A DNA stretch of 17,621 nt, taken from JASJBU01 sp039714735 (lineage in GTDB: Bacteria > Pseudomonadota > Gammaproteobacteria > Chromatiales > Chromatiaceae). The stretch covers positions 1-17,621 of the forward strand of contig JBDLIT010000082.1 in NCBI GenBank assembly GCA_039714735.1, given 5' to 3'. Below the pieces are notes generated by a model that saw only the letters and a program-made list of their open reading frames with translations, was not told where the DNA came from and made no database searches. Shown piece by piece: positions 7,732 to 15,603 of the stretch (positions are counted from its first letter, which is position 1; every line of letters starts with the position of its first letter). A program made the position numbers and the translations under genes.

Positions 7732-7756
7732 ATCGATGGGGTCAGACTCCATTGAT
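7732..7756. repeat. small palindromic element (11-bp stem, 3-nt loop)
   Basis: ATCGATGGGGT (7732-7742) pairs with ACTCCATTGAT (7746-7756) at 9 of 11 Watson-Crick pairs plus two wobble positions, with loop CAG. The core GGGGTCAGACTCC resembles a motif I recall from short palindromic repeats linked to REP-associated tyrosine transposases. No such transposase is in the window, and a genome-wide copy count would decide. Confidence 0.4.
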
Positions 7757-7794
7757 AAGACATGCAGCAATTATGAACGTTTGATGACAATCCG

Positions 7795-7808
7795 TTGAAT
7801 TAGATCAA
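7795..7808 (+). promoter_or_regulatory. FNR/CRP-family box, hydrogenase side
   Basis: TTGAATTAGATCAA matches TTGAT-N4-ATCAA at 9 of 10 positions. It ends 82 nt before the preferred GTG start of the first hydrogenase gene. A second, weaker box (TTGATGACAATCCG, 8 of 10) abuts it at 7781-7794. This suggests oxygen-responsive activation of the hydrogenase operon. Confidence 0.5.
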
Positions 7809-7890
7809 GGGTTAATCCGAAGTTTATTTTTGTCAATTATTGACTAGAATTCATTTGAATTTAGATAACAACAACACAGGGAACCACTCA

Positions 7891-9018
7891 GTGTCTGCAA
7901 GGGATAAACGCCGCCCAGCCTTCATTTCCAGATTAGGATTTCAGGAACTGCTCGATCAACTGCGTGCAGGAGGGTATGAATGCCTCGGGCCGGTTGAGAA
8001 GGATGGCGCCATCCAGTTCCAACCGATCGATGGACTTCAGCAGTTACCGAAGGGTGTGCGCAATGATCAGGAGCCGGGACGCTATCAACTCCAACCAAGT
8101 GGGGACGATAGGCTTTTTTCCTGGAATCATGGACCTCAGGGGATAAAGCCCCTCTGTTTTGCTCCACAGGAGGTACTCTGGAGTGAAAGCCGGTCAGCGG
8201 GAGGGGACTGCCAATTTGCACACAAATTCCCGGATATCGAACCCACCGCCGTGATCGGCGTGAGGGCCTGTGATCTGGCCGCCCTGGCGATCCAGGATCA
8301 GCACTTTCTGCAGGAGGGATCTCCAGACCCCCATTACCAGAGCAGACGTGACAATCTGTTGCTGATTGGCGTGGATTGCGCCCAATCGGCCCAGACATGT
8401 TTCTGCGCCTCCACCGGCGATGGTCCGGCCCTGGATGGTGGTTTCGATATCGGACTCTCAGAGCTTGCAAACGGCTATCTCATCTGGTCCGGTTCGGAAA
8501 AAGGGCAAGACTGGGTTGAGCAACTGCCGCAAAAGCCCGCGACTGACGATCAATTGGCGGAGATGCTTCAGGCCACGACGCAGGCCGCAGTGAACCAGTC
8601 GCGCCATCTGCCGGATGAAAGACAGTTGAGTAAGCTCTACGATCGGTTGAATCACTCCCAATGGAAACTAGTGGCCGAGCGCTGTCTCTCCTGCGGTAAC
8701 TGTACCGCGGTCTGTCCCACCTGTTTCTGTTACGGGACAGAACACCAGATGGCCTTGGATGGCCAAAGCGCGGTTATGGTGCGGCAGTGGGACTCTTGTT
8801 TCAGCCCAACACATAGTGAGATGGGCTCTTTTCAGGTCAGAAACAGCACCGATCTTCGTTATCGCCAATGGTTGACCCACAAACTGGCAGGCTGGCAGGA
8901 ACAGTTTGGACGCAGCGGTTGCGTCGGTTGTGGCCGCTGCATCACCTGGTGCCCGGTGGGGATCGATCTGACCCAGGAAGTATCCGTGATTCTGCAGGAG
9001 GCTAGCCGCGATGTCTGA
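7891..9018 (+). CDS. hydB: group 3b [NiFe] hydrogenase, iron-sulfur beta subunit
   Basis: A 375-residue cytosolic subunit related to sulfhydrogenase beta and to anaerobic sulfite reductase subunit A. It relays electrons inside the HydBG reductase half. Two cysteine clusters are visible: ERCLSCGNCTAVCPTCFCYG (C265, C268, C271, C275, with extra C278 and C280) and GCVGCGRCITWCP (C344, C347, C350, C354), each fitting a [4Fe-4S] centre. The reading frame can open at a TTG at 7840, but I prefer the GTG at 7891, which has AGGGA 8 nt upstream. The TTG would place 17 Asn-rich, non-conserved residues over the probable promoter. The gene ends inside the next gene with an 8-nt overlap, so translation is probably coupled. 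Confidence 0.9.
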   Translation: MSARDKRRPAFISRLGFQELLDQLRAGGYECLGPVEKDGAIQFQPIDGLQQLPKGVRNDQEPGRYQLQPSGDDRLFSWNHGPQGIKPLCFAPQEVLWSESRSAGGDCQFAHKFPDIEPTAVIGVRACDLAALAIQDQHFLQEGSPDPHYQSRRDNLLLIGVDCAQSAQTCFCASTGDGPALDGGFDIGLSELANGYLIWSGSEKGQDWVEQLPQKPATDDQLAEMLQATTQAAVNQSRHLPDERQLSKLYDRLNHSQWKLVAERCLSCGNCTAVCPTCFCYGTEHQMALDGQSAVMVRQWDSCFSPTHSEMGSFQVRNSTDLRYRQWLTHKLAGWQEQFGRSGCVGCGRCITWCPVGIDLTQEVSVILQEASRDV

Positions 9019-9844
9019 AATGCATCTCCCCCGATCGGCGGTGATCGATAAACGGGTGCAGGAAGCGCCGACCATCTTCACTCTGCGCCTGCAGTTCACC
9101 GATAGCGCCGCGCAGGAAGTGTTCGACTTTGTCCCCGGCCAGTTCAACATGGTCTCCCTGTTTGGCGTCGGAGAGATACCCATCTCCATCGTCAACGATC
9201 CGGAAGACAGTCATTTCTTTGATCACACCATACGGGTCGTGGGCCGAGTGAGCCGGGGCCTGGAGAAATTGCAGCCAGGCGATCAAGTCGGCATTCGGGG
9301 ACCCTTCGGTCGTGGCTGGCCGCTGGATGAGGCCAGGGGTCAGGATGTACTCCTGATTACCGGTGGCCTGGGTTGTGCTCCGCTGGTCTCGGTGATCCAT
9401 TATCTGCTAAGGCGACGGGACCAGTTTGGGCATATCCACATCCTGCAGGGCGTGAAGCATACCAATGACCTGATCTGGCGGGAACAATATGAGGCCTGGC
9501 ACGAGCAGCATGACGTGAACGTCCTGTTGGCGGCGGATGTGGCACATCCCGACTGGCCCTGGAAACATGGCATGGTCACCGAGTTGATCGGCCAACTCAA
9601 ACTGCGTAAAGAGCGCACCATCGCCATGCTCTGTGGGCCTGAGATGATGATGCTGGCATCGATCGCTCAATTGCGTGGACGGGATCTGGAAGATCACCGT
9701 ATCTGGCTGAGTATGGAAAGGAACATGCAGTGTGGCTTGGGGCAATGCGGACACTGTCAGGTTGGGCCAAAGTTTTCCTGTAAACAGGGTCCGGTGTTCT
9801 GTTATTCAGAAGTGGCGGACTTATTTGGTGCCAAAGGATTTTGA
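9011..9844 (+). CDS. hydG: group 3b [NiFe] hydrogenase, FAD/NAD(P)-binding gamma subunit
   Basis: A 277-residue ferredoxin-reductase-type flavoprotein that exchanges electrons between NAD(P)(H) and the hydrogenase. The FAD domain occupies about residues 1-105 (PGQFNMVSLF, EIPISIVNDP, then GPFGRGWPL). The nucleotide-binding motif LLITGGLGCAPLVSV begins near residue 114. The C-terminal cysteine motif C241, C246, C249, C257 (with C264 nearby) matches the [2Fe-2S] site of the PyrK/sulfhydrogenase-gamma family. The name hydG here follows Pyrococcus sulfhydrogenase and is unrelated to the radical-SAM HydG of [FeFe] hydrogenases. The start overlaps the end of the beta gene. The stop lies in an arm of the palindromic element that separates it from the delta gene. 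Confidence 0.95.
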   Translation: MSEMHLPRSAVIDKRVQEAPTIFTLRLQFTDSAAQEVFDFVPGQFNMVSLFGVGEIPISIVNDPEDSHFFDHTIRVVGRVSRGLEKLQPGDQVGIRGPFGRGWPLDEARGQDVLLITGGLGCAPLVSVIHYLLRRRDQFGHIHILQGVKHTNDLIWREQYEAWHEQHDVNVLLAADVAHPDWPWKHGMVTELIGQLKLRKERTIAMLCGPEMMMLASIAQLRGRDLEDHRIWLSMERNMQCGLGQCGHCQVGPKFSCKQGPVFCYSEVADLFGAKGF

Positions 9845-9936
9845 TACCTCTGTAGAAAAAATATTAACGTAGTGTGGGCACTGCCCACCATCAAAGGACA
9901 GATCGAGAGGTATCAGGTGGGCGGTGCCCACCCTAC
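9842..9936. repeat. nested palindromic (BIME-like) element inside the hydrogenase operon
   Basis: Two 21-nt arms, 9869-9889 and 9916-9936, are inverted copies matching at 19 of 21 positions. Each arm is itself a hairpin (GTGGGC, 3 nt, GCCCAC). The 26-nt centre ends in GAGGTATCA (9907-9915), which is the exact reverse complement of TGATACCTC at 9842-9850, overlapping the stop codon of the gamma gene. This is the structure of a repetitive extragenic palindrome pair. It probably alters mRNA stability or relative expression between the gamma and delta genes. Confidence 0.7.
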
Positions 9937-9987
9937 TTGATTTTTCTTAAGACATCGCAAAGAGCCACACTAACCAAGGGTGGGTGA

Positions 9988-10776
9988 ATGAACAATGTAA
10001 AACCAAAACTCGCCGTACATAAATTCAGCTCCTGTGACGGTTGCCAGCTTGCCCTGCTCAATCTGGGCGAGCCCCTGCTCGAACTGCCAAACCTGGTGGA
10101 TATCGTCCACTTCGCTGAGGCCGGTCCGCTGGATCCCGAGGCAAAGGTGGATGTGTCGCTGGTCGAAGGTAGCATCTCCACGCCGCATGATATCGAACGG
10201 ATCAAGCAGGTCAGGGAAAACAGCGGCTATCTGATCAGCATCGGCGCCTGTGCGAACACAGGCGGTCTTCAAGCCCTGGCAAATTTTAGCGATCGAGACG
10301 CCTGGATGAGCCAGATCTATGCGCGTCCCGACACTATCGATTCCCTGCAGACATCCACGCCAATTTCAGCGCATATAAAAGTGGACCTGGAGATCCCCGG
10401 CTGTCCGGTCAATTCACGCCAGGTATTGAAGGCCCTGCGGGATCTGCTGTCGGGGATTGTCCCCAGCAGCGAAAAACAGCCGCTCTGTCTGGAGTGCAAA
10501 CGCAAGGGTATCGTCTGTACCCTGGTGACCAAGGGTGAGCCCTGTATGGGGCCGGTGACCATCGCGGGTTGCGGAGCGCTTTGTCCCTCGTTGGGCCGGG
10601 CCTGCTACAGCTGTTACGGACCCTCGACCCAGGTCAACGACAAATCCCTGTCTGATCGATTTGTCTCCTTGGGGTTGGACCGGGAGGCAGCTGCCCGGCG
10701 CTTTCATTTCATCACCAGCACCGCCCCGGCCTTCAAGCAAGCGGGTGAACGGCTCAAATCAGAGAAGGAGGGGTGA
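9988..10776 (+). CDS. hydD: group 3b [NiFe] hydrogenase small subunit (delta)
   Basis: A 262-residue small subunit carrying the electron relay from the NiFe site. The proximal-cluster ligands are C16 and C19 (CDGCQ), C88 (GACA) and C139 (GCP). Eight further cysteines (C167, C170, C177, C186, C195, C199, C206, C209) are enough for two more [4Fe-4S] clusters, as in group 3 small subunits. There is no Tat signal or membrane tail, so the enzyme is cytosolic. AAGGG lies 7 nt before the ATG. The gene follows the palindromic element and is 5 nt from the large-subunit gene. Confidence 0.96.
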   Translation: MNNVKPKLAVHKFSSCDGCQLALLNLGEPLLELPNLVDIVHFAEAGPLDPEAKVDVSLVEGSISTPHDIERIKQVRENSGYLISIGACANTGGLQALANFSDRDAWMSQIYARPDTIDSLQTSTPISAHIKVDLEIPGCPVNSRQVLKALRDLLSGIVPSSEKQPLCLECKRKGIVCTLVTKGEPCMGPVTIAGCGALCPSLGRACYSCYGPSTQVNDKSLSDRFVSLGLDREAAARRFHFITSTAPAFKQAGERLKSEKEG

Positions 10777-10781
10777 AGTAG

Positions 10782-12080
10782 ATGGACGAATCCCGTGAGA
10801 TCCATATCAATGTCCCAGTGCTCACCCGGGTCGAGGGCGAAGGCGCCTTGGAGCTGGACGTTCTGGATGGCCGCATCGAGAATCTGAAACTGCGCATCTT
10901 CGAGCCGCCGCGGCTGTTTGAAAAATTTATCGAGGGTTACGAGTGTGACCAGGTGATCGATATGGTGGCGCGCATCTGCGGCATCTGTCCGGTGGCCTAT
11001 CAGATGAGTGCGGTGCAGGCCTTCGAGCGCCTGTTTCAGGTCGATCCCGGCCCCTGGGTCAGGGACATGCGGCGGGTGATGTACTGTGGTGAATGGTTGC
11101 AGAGCCATGCCCTGCATGTGCATCTGCTGGCGGCGCCGGACTTTTTCGGTTTCGATTCAGTCATTGCGCTGGCGGCCGACCATCCCGATGCGGTGCGCCG
11201 GGGCTTGAGGCTGCAGGGTCTGGGCAATGACCTGATCGCACTGTTCGGCGGCCGCTCGGTGCATCCGGTTGGGGTGCGGGTCGGTGGTTTCTACAAGGCC
11301 CCGAGTAAGACGGCGGTAGCGGCGATCATTGCACGCCTGGAAGCAGCGCTGCCGGAGGCGGAGGCACTGGTCGAATGGACCGCGCAACTCGATTTTCCTG
11401 AAGACGAGCAGGCCTTTACCAGCGTGGCCCTGAGTCATCCTGAAGACTATGCGATCGGCGAGGGACGCCTGATCTCCGGTCAGGGGTTGGATATCGATAT
11501 CTCCGAGTTTGATGAACACTTCAAAGAGATCCAGGCGCCGCACTCCACGGCCTTGCATGCGGAACTCCATGGCCGGCCCTATCTCACCGGCCCGCTGGCT
11601 CGTCTCAATCTCAACTTACATCAACTGCCGGAACCGGTGCGCAAGCTGATGGATGGCTGTGGTATCAGTTTTCCCAGCCACAACATGTTTCACAGTATCG
11701 TGGCGCGGGCATTGGAGATCTGTCTGGTGATCCGCGAGGCCTTGCGTCTGCTGAAAGACTATCAGGCGCCCGACAGTCCCGCAGTAGAAGTAAAACCTAT
11801 AGCCGGTGTCGCCTATGGTTGTACCGAGGCGCCCAGGGGCATTCTCTGGCACCGCTATGAGCTGAATAGCCAGGGTCGGGTGACCAGCGCCCGCATTGCG
11901 CCACCCACCAGTCAGAACCAGCCGCGCATCGAAGAGGATGTCAAACTGTCACTGGAGAAGCTGGGCCTGGACAAGGATGACCAGACCTTGCGCCTGCGCG
12001 CCGAACAGGTGATCCGTAACTACGACCCCTGTATCTCCTGCGCCACCCACTTCCTCAAGCTCAAGGTCAATCGCGGGTGA
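10782..12080 (+). CDS. hydA: group 3b [NiFe] hydrogenase large catalytic subunit (alpha)
   Basis: A 432-residue catalytic subunit holding the NiFe(CN)2CO centre that splits or makes H2. The metal ligands are all present: the N-terminal L1 motif RICGICPVAYQ (C66, C69) and the C-terminal L2 motif DPCISCATH (C417, C420). The RVEGEG motif near residue 16 is also intact. The nine residues after His423 (FLKLKVNRG) are the expected peptide removed during maturation by the protease encoded next. The L1 form and the subunit order fit the NADP-linked, oxygen-tolerant-type group 3b enzymes, some of which also reduce sulfur (sulfhydrogenase). A strong AAGGAGGGG precedes the ATG. The next gene overlaps by 4 nt. 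Confidence 0.97.
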   Translation: MDESREIHINVPVLTRVEGEGALELDVLDGRIENLKLRIFEPPRLFEKFIEGYECDQVIDMVARICGICPVAYQMSAVQAFERLFQVDPGPWVRDMRRVMYCGEWLQSHALHVHLLAAPDFFGFDSVIALAADHPDAVRRGLRLQGLGNDLIALFGGRSVHPVGVRVGGFYKAPSKTAVAAIIARLEAALPEAEALVEWTAQLDFPEDEQAFTSVALSHPEDYAIGEGRLISGQGLDIDISEFDEHFKEIQAPHSTALHAELHGRPYLTGPLARLNLNLHQLPEPVRKLMDGCGISFPSHNMFHSIVARALEICLVIREALRLLKDYQAPDSPAVEVKPIAGVAYGCTEAPRGILWHRYELNSQGRVTSARIAPPTSQNQPRIEEDVKLSLEKLGLDKDDQTLRLRAEQVIRNYDPCISCATHFLKLKVNRG

Positions 12081-12496
12081 GGAGGGTCATCGGTATCGGC
12101 TCCCCATTCGGGGCCGATCAGCTGGGTTGGCAGGCGATCGATCTGCTGCATAATTCCCCTTTAGGCGACTGTGAACTCATCAAACTGGATCGCCCCGGTA
12201 GCGATCTGATTCGATATTTTGAAGCTGTGGATGATCTGGTGCTGATCGACGCAGTGCAGTCCGATCAAACGCCAGGCAGCCCGCTGCGGCTGGATGTCGC
12301 AGACCTTTCATCTGTCGAATGCCGGACCTCCACGCATGGCTTCGGCGTGGCCGAGGCGCTGCAGATGGCTGAACAACTGGCGCTGCTGCCTGACAAACTG
12401 CTGCTGATCGGCATCGAAACCGGCCCGGATTTGACCCACACTCCTGAGATTCGGCTGGATCATTTGCTCAGCCTGCTGAAATACCAGGCTGACTGA
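12077..12496 (+). CDS. hydrogenase maturation endopeptidase (HycI/HybD family)
   Basis: A 139-residue protease that trims the C-terminus of the large subunit after nickel insertion. The family pattern is clear: GIGSPFGADQLG with D14 in place of the usual Glu/Asp nickel ligand, IDAV with D58, and THGFG with H87. The common GxGN opening reads GIGS here. The start is GTG, overlapping the TGA of the large-subunit gene in a GTGA junction. Its place at the operon end makes it the dedicated protease for this enzyme. The hypABCDEF genes needed to build the NiFe cofactor are not in this window and must lie elsewhere. Confidence 0.93.
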   Translation: MRRVIGIGSPFGADQLGWQAIDLLHNSPLGDCELIKLDRPGSDLIRYFEAVDDLVLIDAVQSDQTPGSPLRLDVADLSSVECRTSTHGFGVAEALQMAEQLALLPDKLLLIGIETGPDLTHTPEIRLDHLLSLLKYQAD

Positions 12497-12806
12497 TTTT
12501 CACTCAACAGGTTTTCTTGCCTGTGCCGTTAACTACCTGTAGCAGTCAACAAGATTAACCCGCATTTCTCACGAGGCGGACCCAAATATATTGGAATGGT
12601 GATATGAAACAGGTAGTTATCAGGCATGGTGGATTGCTGACTATTTTACGAACTGTCCTGTTCGGTTTTTCGCCCAATCTGGCGGCGCATTTTGCCCGAT
12701 CCTCCTCAAGCCATAGCTACGACTATGGTTTTTCGGACGATCAAACAAACTGCTTTGCCACATTGACCGAAAATTCCGAACACTCGTGAGAAGTGCGGGT
12801 TATATT
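12497..12806. other. intergenic region between the hydrogenase operon and the kinase gene
   Basis: A 310-nt stretch with no convincing gene. A 61-codon ATG frame (12604-12789) is present but is interrupted by a terminator-like hairpin at 12708-12733 and has only a weak ribosome-binding site. No sigma-70 promoter with good spacing is evident for the kinase gene. A lone TTGACC lies near 12763. Confidence 0.4.
12708..12733 (+). terminator. probable Rho-independent terminator of the hydrogenase operon
   Basis: AAGCCATAG (12708-12716) pairs with CTATGGTTT (12723-12731) around a 6-nt CTACGA loop, with one G-U pair, and the descending arm runs into a T5 tract (12729-12733). The stem is modest in G+C, so strength is uncertain. 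Confidence 0.5.
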
Positions 12807-15185
12807 ATGGCGCCAAAGACCATTGGACGATTCAAAGTCGGTAAACAGCTGGGTTCCGGTAGTCAGGGAACAGTCTATCTGTGTGCGGATACCGAACTGC
12901 AGCGCCGGGTGGCGATCAAGTTGCTGAACAGGTCCCTGGCGGAGGAGACCTATCGGGCAGAGGCTCGGGCCATGAGTCAGTTGCAACACCCGAATATCGT
13001 CTCCATCTATGAAGCGGGCGAGCAGAATGGCACGCCTTACATGGTCTTTGAATATGTAGAAGGTCAGTTGTTGTCCGATGTGATCCGTGAAGACAAGTTG
13101 GATCATGCGCAGAAAATCGCGGCCTTTCGGGGTTTGCTGGAAGGTGTCAGTCAGGCCCATCGGGTGGGTATTGTGCATCGTGACCTGAAGCCGGGGAATA
13201 TCATCCTAAACGGTGAGCGGATTCCGAAAATCATGGATTTTGGGATTGCCCGTCTGCTCTCCGGGGGCAAGGAGCGGGATCAGCAGTTGATCGGGACTCC
13301 CCGCTATCTGGCGCCTGAATACATCAGCAAAGGTGAGGTCGGCCCCCAGAATGATGTCTTTGCCCTGGGTCTGATCATGGATGAAGTACTCACCGGGATG
13401 CCGGTGTTCAGTGGCCAGAATAAGAAAAAGGTTATGGATAACATCCTGAAGATCACACCCAGACCCCCTTCACAGTTCAATGAGGCGGTGGATGAAAAGC
13501 TGGATCGTTTCATCTTGAAGGCGCTGGAGAGGAACCCGGATAGCAGATACAGCGACGCAACGGATATGCTGCAGGCATTCAATGCTATGTTTCAGTCCAC
13601 GGTTGCTGACGATGTCGATACAGACGCGGGTCACGGTACGGTGGAGTTTCTGTTGCGCCGCATGAAACGCAAGAGCGATTTTCCAGTACTTTCACAGTCG
13701 GTGCGCAGCATCAATGCCATGTCCCAGGCCAGCGACAAGGATGTCAATCATATCGCCGGCGTGATCGTTAAGGACTTCGCGCTGACCAACAAGATCCTGA
13801 AGGTAGTCAACTCTGCATTCTACGGTCGTTTTTCCGGACGCATAGGGACAGTCTCCAGGGCTGTCGTGGTGCTCGGGATTCAGGCCATTCGCTCCCTGGC
13901 GGCCTCACTTATTTTTTTCGAGCACATTCAAGACAAGGCGCAGGCAGAGCAGTTGAGGGAACTGGTCTCTTCAGCCATGTTCAGCGCCACATTCGCCAAC
14001 CAGGTGGCCAAGGATATGGATAGGAAGCAGGCGGAGGATTTTTTTCTTTCCGCCATGCTGAGGGATCTGGGCAAAATCCTGGTTGCCTTCTATCTGCCTG
14101 AAGAGGCCAGCGAAATAGAGCGGATGATCAATCAGGAGTCGATGGAATCGCTGAATGCACAGCACAACGTGCTGGGTGTGAGTTACGAGAAGATCGGCAT
14201 TGAGATTGCCCAGCAGTGGAATTTCCCCAAATCACTGACTCAGTCCATGCGGCACTGGAAGCCAGGGGAGACACCCAAAAGTCTGACAGACAAACGGAGA
14301 CTGGTTGCCGAGTTTTCCAAGGAGGCCGGCGAACTGATGGTTGGAAAAGGGCTGGAAAACAAGGAGGCGGTGAACAACCTGCTGAAAAAGTATCAGGGTG
14401 ATCTGGGGCTGGACAATAAAAAATTCAAGCAGCTGGCGAGCAATGCCTTCGATGAATTTCACGAAGTGGCAAAGGCCCTGTCTGCGGATATCTCCCAGTC
14501 ATTTGTGCGCAAACTTTCGAACGGTATCGAACAGAAACGCGGTGTGAAACCGGCAGCGGTAAAACAAGAAGCTAAGCCAAAAGAGGATGGGCTTACAGAG
14601 ACCCAGATACTCAATGGAGAGGAGTGCAGGGATGAGATTGATGAAACGCTTGAGATAGATCGTCAAGAGCCATCACGGGATACGGAGGCGATGTTGATGG
14701 ATGGTCTGCAGGAGGTCACGGGACTTCTGGTTGGGGAGTACAGCGTTGCGGAGATCTTTAATGTGGTGCTGGAGAGCATGTATCGTTCGATGGATTTCAG
14801 GCAGGTGGTGCTGGCCCTGCTGGATCGCAAATCGGGTCAGATGGTTGGGCGTCTCGGCTTTGGTGAGGAATCGGACTCATTCATCAAACAATTCAAATTT
14901 CCTATCCATTACAGCGTGGATGTTTTTCATGGCGCACTGAAAAACGCGGTGGATGTCTATATTTCCAATACCGCGGATAAAAAGATGCAGGCCGATATAC
15001 CAGACTGGTACAAGAAGATCTCGGATGCCGGCTCTTTTCTACTATTTCCCCTGGTGGTCAATCAACGGCCGGTTGGATTGATCTATGCGGACCATGCCAA
15101 GTCCAATGGTCTGGAGATCGACAAGAAAAAACTCAATCTGTTGAAAATGCTGCGCAATCAAATTGTCCTGGCCGTGAAATCCTGA
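12807..15185 (+). CDS. serine/threonine protein kinase with HDOD and GAF-like domains
   Basis: A 792-residue cytoplasmic signalling protein with three modules. Residues about 8-265 form a complete Hanks-type kinase: glycine loop LGSGSQGTVY, VAIK with K38, HRDLKPGN with catalytic D126, MDFG with D144, and RYLAPE. Residues about 276-470 are an HDOD domain (LLRRMKRKSDFPVLSQSVRSI at its start, VKDFALTNKILKVVNSAFYG, then AVVVLGIQAIRSLAASLIF). A charged linker follows (about 555-625). Residues about 627-790 look like a GAF sensor (VAEIFNVVLESMYRSMDF, FLLFPLVVNQRPVGLIYADH). The ATG at 12807 places the kinase fold at the N-terminus; a GTG at 12786 would add seven residues. There is no membrane segment, so the input is probably intracellular. 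Target and ligand are unknown. Confidence 0.93.
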   Translation: MAPKTIGRFKVGKQLGSGSQGTVYLCADTELQRRVAIKLLNRSLAEETYRAEARAMSQLQHPNIVSIYEAGEQNGTPYMVFEYVEGQLLSDVIREDKLDHAQKIAAFRGLLEGVSQAHRVGIVHRDLKPGNIILNGERIPKIMDFGIARLLSGGKERDQQLIGTPRYLAPEYISKGEVGPQNDVFALGLIMDEVLTGMPVFSGQNKKKVMDNILKITPRPPSQFNEAVDEKLDRFILKALERNPDSRYSDATDMLQAFNAMFQSTVADDVDTDAGHGTVEFLLRRMKRKSDFPVLSQSVRSINAMSQASDKDVNHIAGVIVKDFALTNKILKVVNSAFYGRFSGRIGTVSRAVVVLGIQAIRSLAASLIFFEHIQDKAQAEQLRELVSSAMFSATFANQVAKDMDRKQAEDFFLSAMLRDLGKILVAFYLPEEASEIERMINQESMESLNAQHNVLGVSYEKIGIEIAQQWNFPKSLTQSMRHWKPGETPKSLTDKRRLVAEFSKEAGELMVGKGLENKEAVNNLLKKYQGDLGLDNKKFKQLASNAFDEFHEVAKALSADISQSFVRKLSNGIEQKRGVKPAAVKQEAKPKEDGLTETQILNGEECRDEIDETLEIDRQEPSRDTEAMLMDGLQEVTGLLVGEYSVAEIFNVVLESMYRSMDFRQVVLALLDRKSGQMVGRLGFGEESDSFIKQFKFPIHYSVDVFHGALKNAVDVYISNTADKKMQADIPDWYKKISDAGSFLLFPLVVNQRPVGLIYADHAKSNGLEIDKKKLNLLKMLRNQIVLAVKS

Positions 15186-15603
15186 AACTGGATCTGATAG
15201 CAGACAGTGCATCTCAGTCACTCCCTTGGCCAAACCTTTTTAAGCAGATTTCATAGCTGACTTGCATCAGTTAACTGATTGTCTATCAGAAATTCAGTGA
15301 TTATGTATATCGTCTATTAATAAAATACTAGAAAACTCAGTCACTTGCTGAATTACACGATTTATTCCCATTTTTAAAACTGTTCCACAAAAAATGGTCG
15401 GAAATTCCCAATCCTTAAGTGGGATTTAAGATACGTTGGCTAGGATTGAAGCCGATCATCAACCATATCTGGTTTTGATCTCGCCTTTCAGCAGCGGTAG
15501 CGCCGGAAAAAAAACAGTAAAACTACTGATGAGGACTGTTTGAATGGCGAAGGAGCAGTATCTTTTGAGGATTGGAATCAACAATCTGTAAGCGAGGTCA
15601 AAG
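15186..15603. promoter_or_regulatory. region upstream of the multiheme cytochrome gene
   Basis: A 418-nt, mostly AT-rich gap that must contain the cytochrome promoter. Visible elements: a palindrome CTGATTGTCTATCAG (15275-15289), which has 5-nt rather than FNR-type 4-nt spacing; an imperfect hairpin (15402-15410 with 15420-15427); a small hairpin CAGTA-AAAC-TACTG near 15517-15530; and a 15-codon ORF at 15544-15591. No well-matched -35/-10 pair stands out. Confidence 0.4.
15544..15591 (+). CDS. possible 15-codon leader peptide
   Basis: ATG to TAA encodes MAKEQYLLRIGINNL. A TGAGGA lies 8 nt upstream, a better Shine-Dalgarno than many real genes here. The stop codon is 12 nt before the cytochrome ATG, so translation of one could influence the other. 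There is no run of a single amino acid that would mark a classical attenuator, and short ORFs with an SD arise by chance. It is therefore a candidate only. Confidence 0.25.
   Translation: MAKEQYLLRIGINNL

Larger units (their letters stand above)
7527..7890. promoter_or_regulatory. divergent nifJ / hydrogenase control region
   Basis: This 364-nt AT-rich gap separates nifJ (minus) from the hydrogenase operon (plus) and must hold both promoters. It contains FNR-like boxes at 7613-7626 and 7795-7808, a weaker one at 7781-7794, and a hairpin at 7732-7756. Possible -10 boxes are TTTAAT on the minus strand (7586-7581) for nifJ and TAGAAT (7845-7850) for the hydrogenase. Neither sits at the ideal -41.5 spacing from its box. 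No gene is visible in the gap. Confidence 0.6.

Noticed and set aside
7781..7794. A second FNR-like box next to the hydrogenase-side one
   Set aside because: Only 8 of 10 positions match, and it directly abuts the better site, so two dimers could hardly bind both. Not listed as its own feature.
7840..7890. TTG-initiated N-terminal extension of the hydrogenase beta subunit
   Set aside because: The added residues are Asn-rich and non-conserved looking, the stretch overlaps a probable -10 box, and the GTG at 7891 has a good Shine-Dalgarno.
12604..12789. A 61-codon ORF before the kinase gene
   Set aside because: The ribosome-binding site is weak, the product is unrecognisable, and a terminator-like hairpin with a T-tract lies within it.
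15402..15530. Possible riboswitch ahead of the cytochrome (a c-di-GMP type was considered)
   Set aside because: The hairpins are short and I could not find the conserved GEMM core sequence or any other riboswitch signature.
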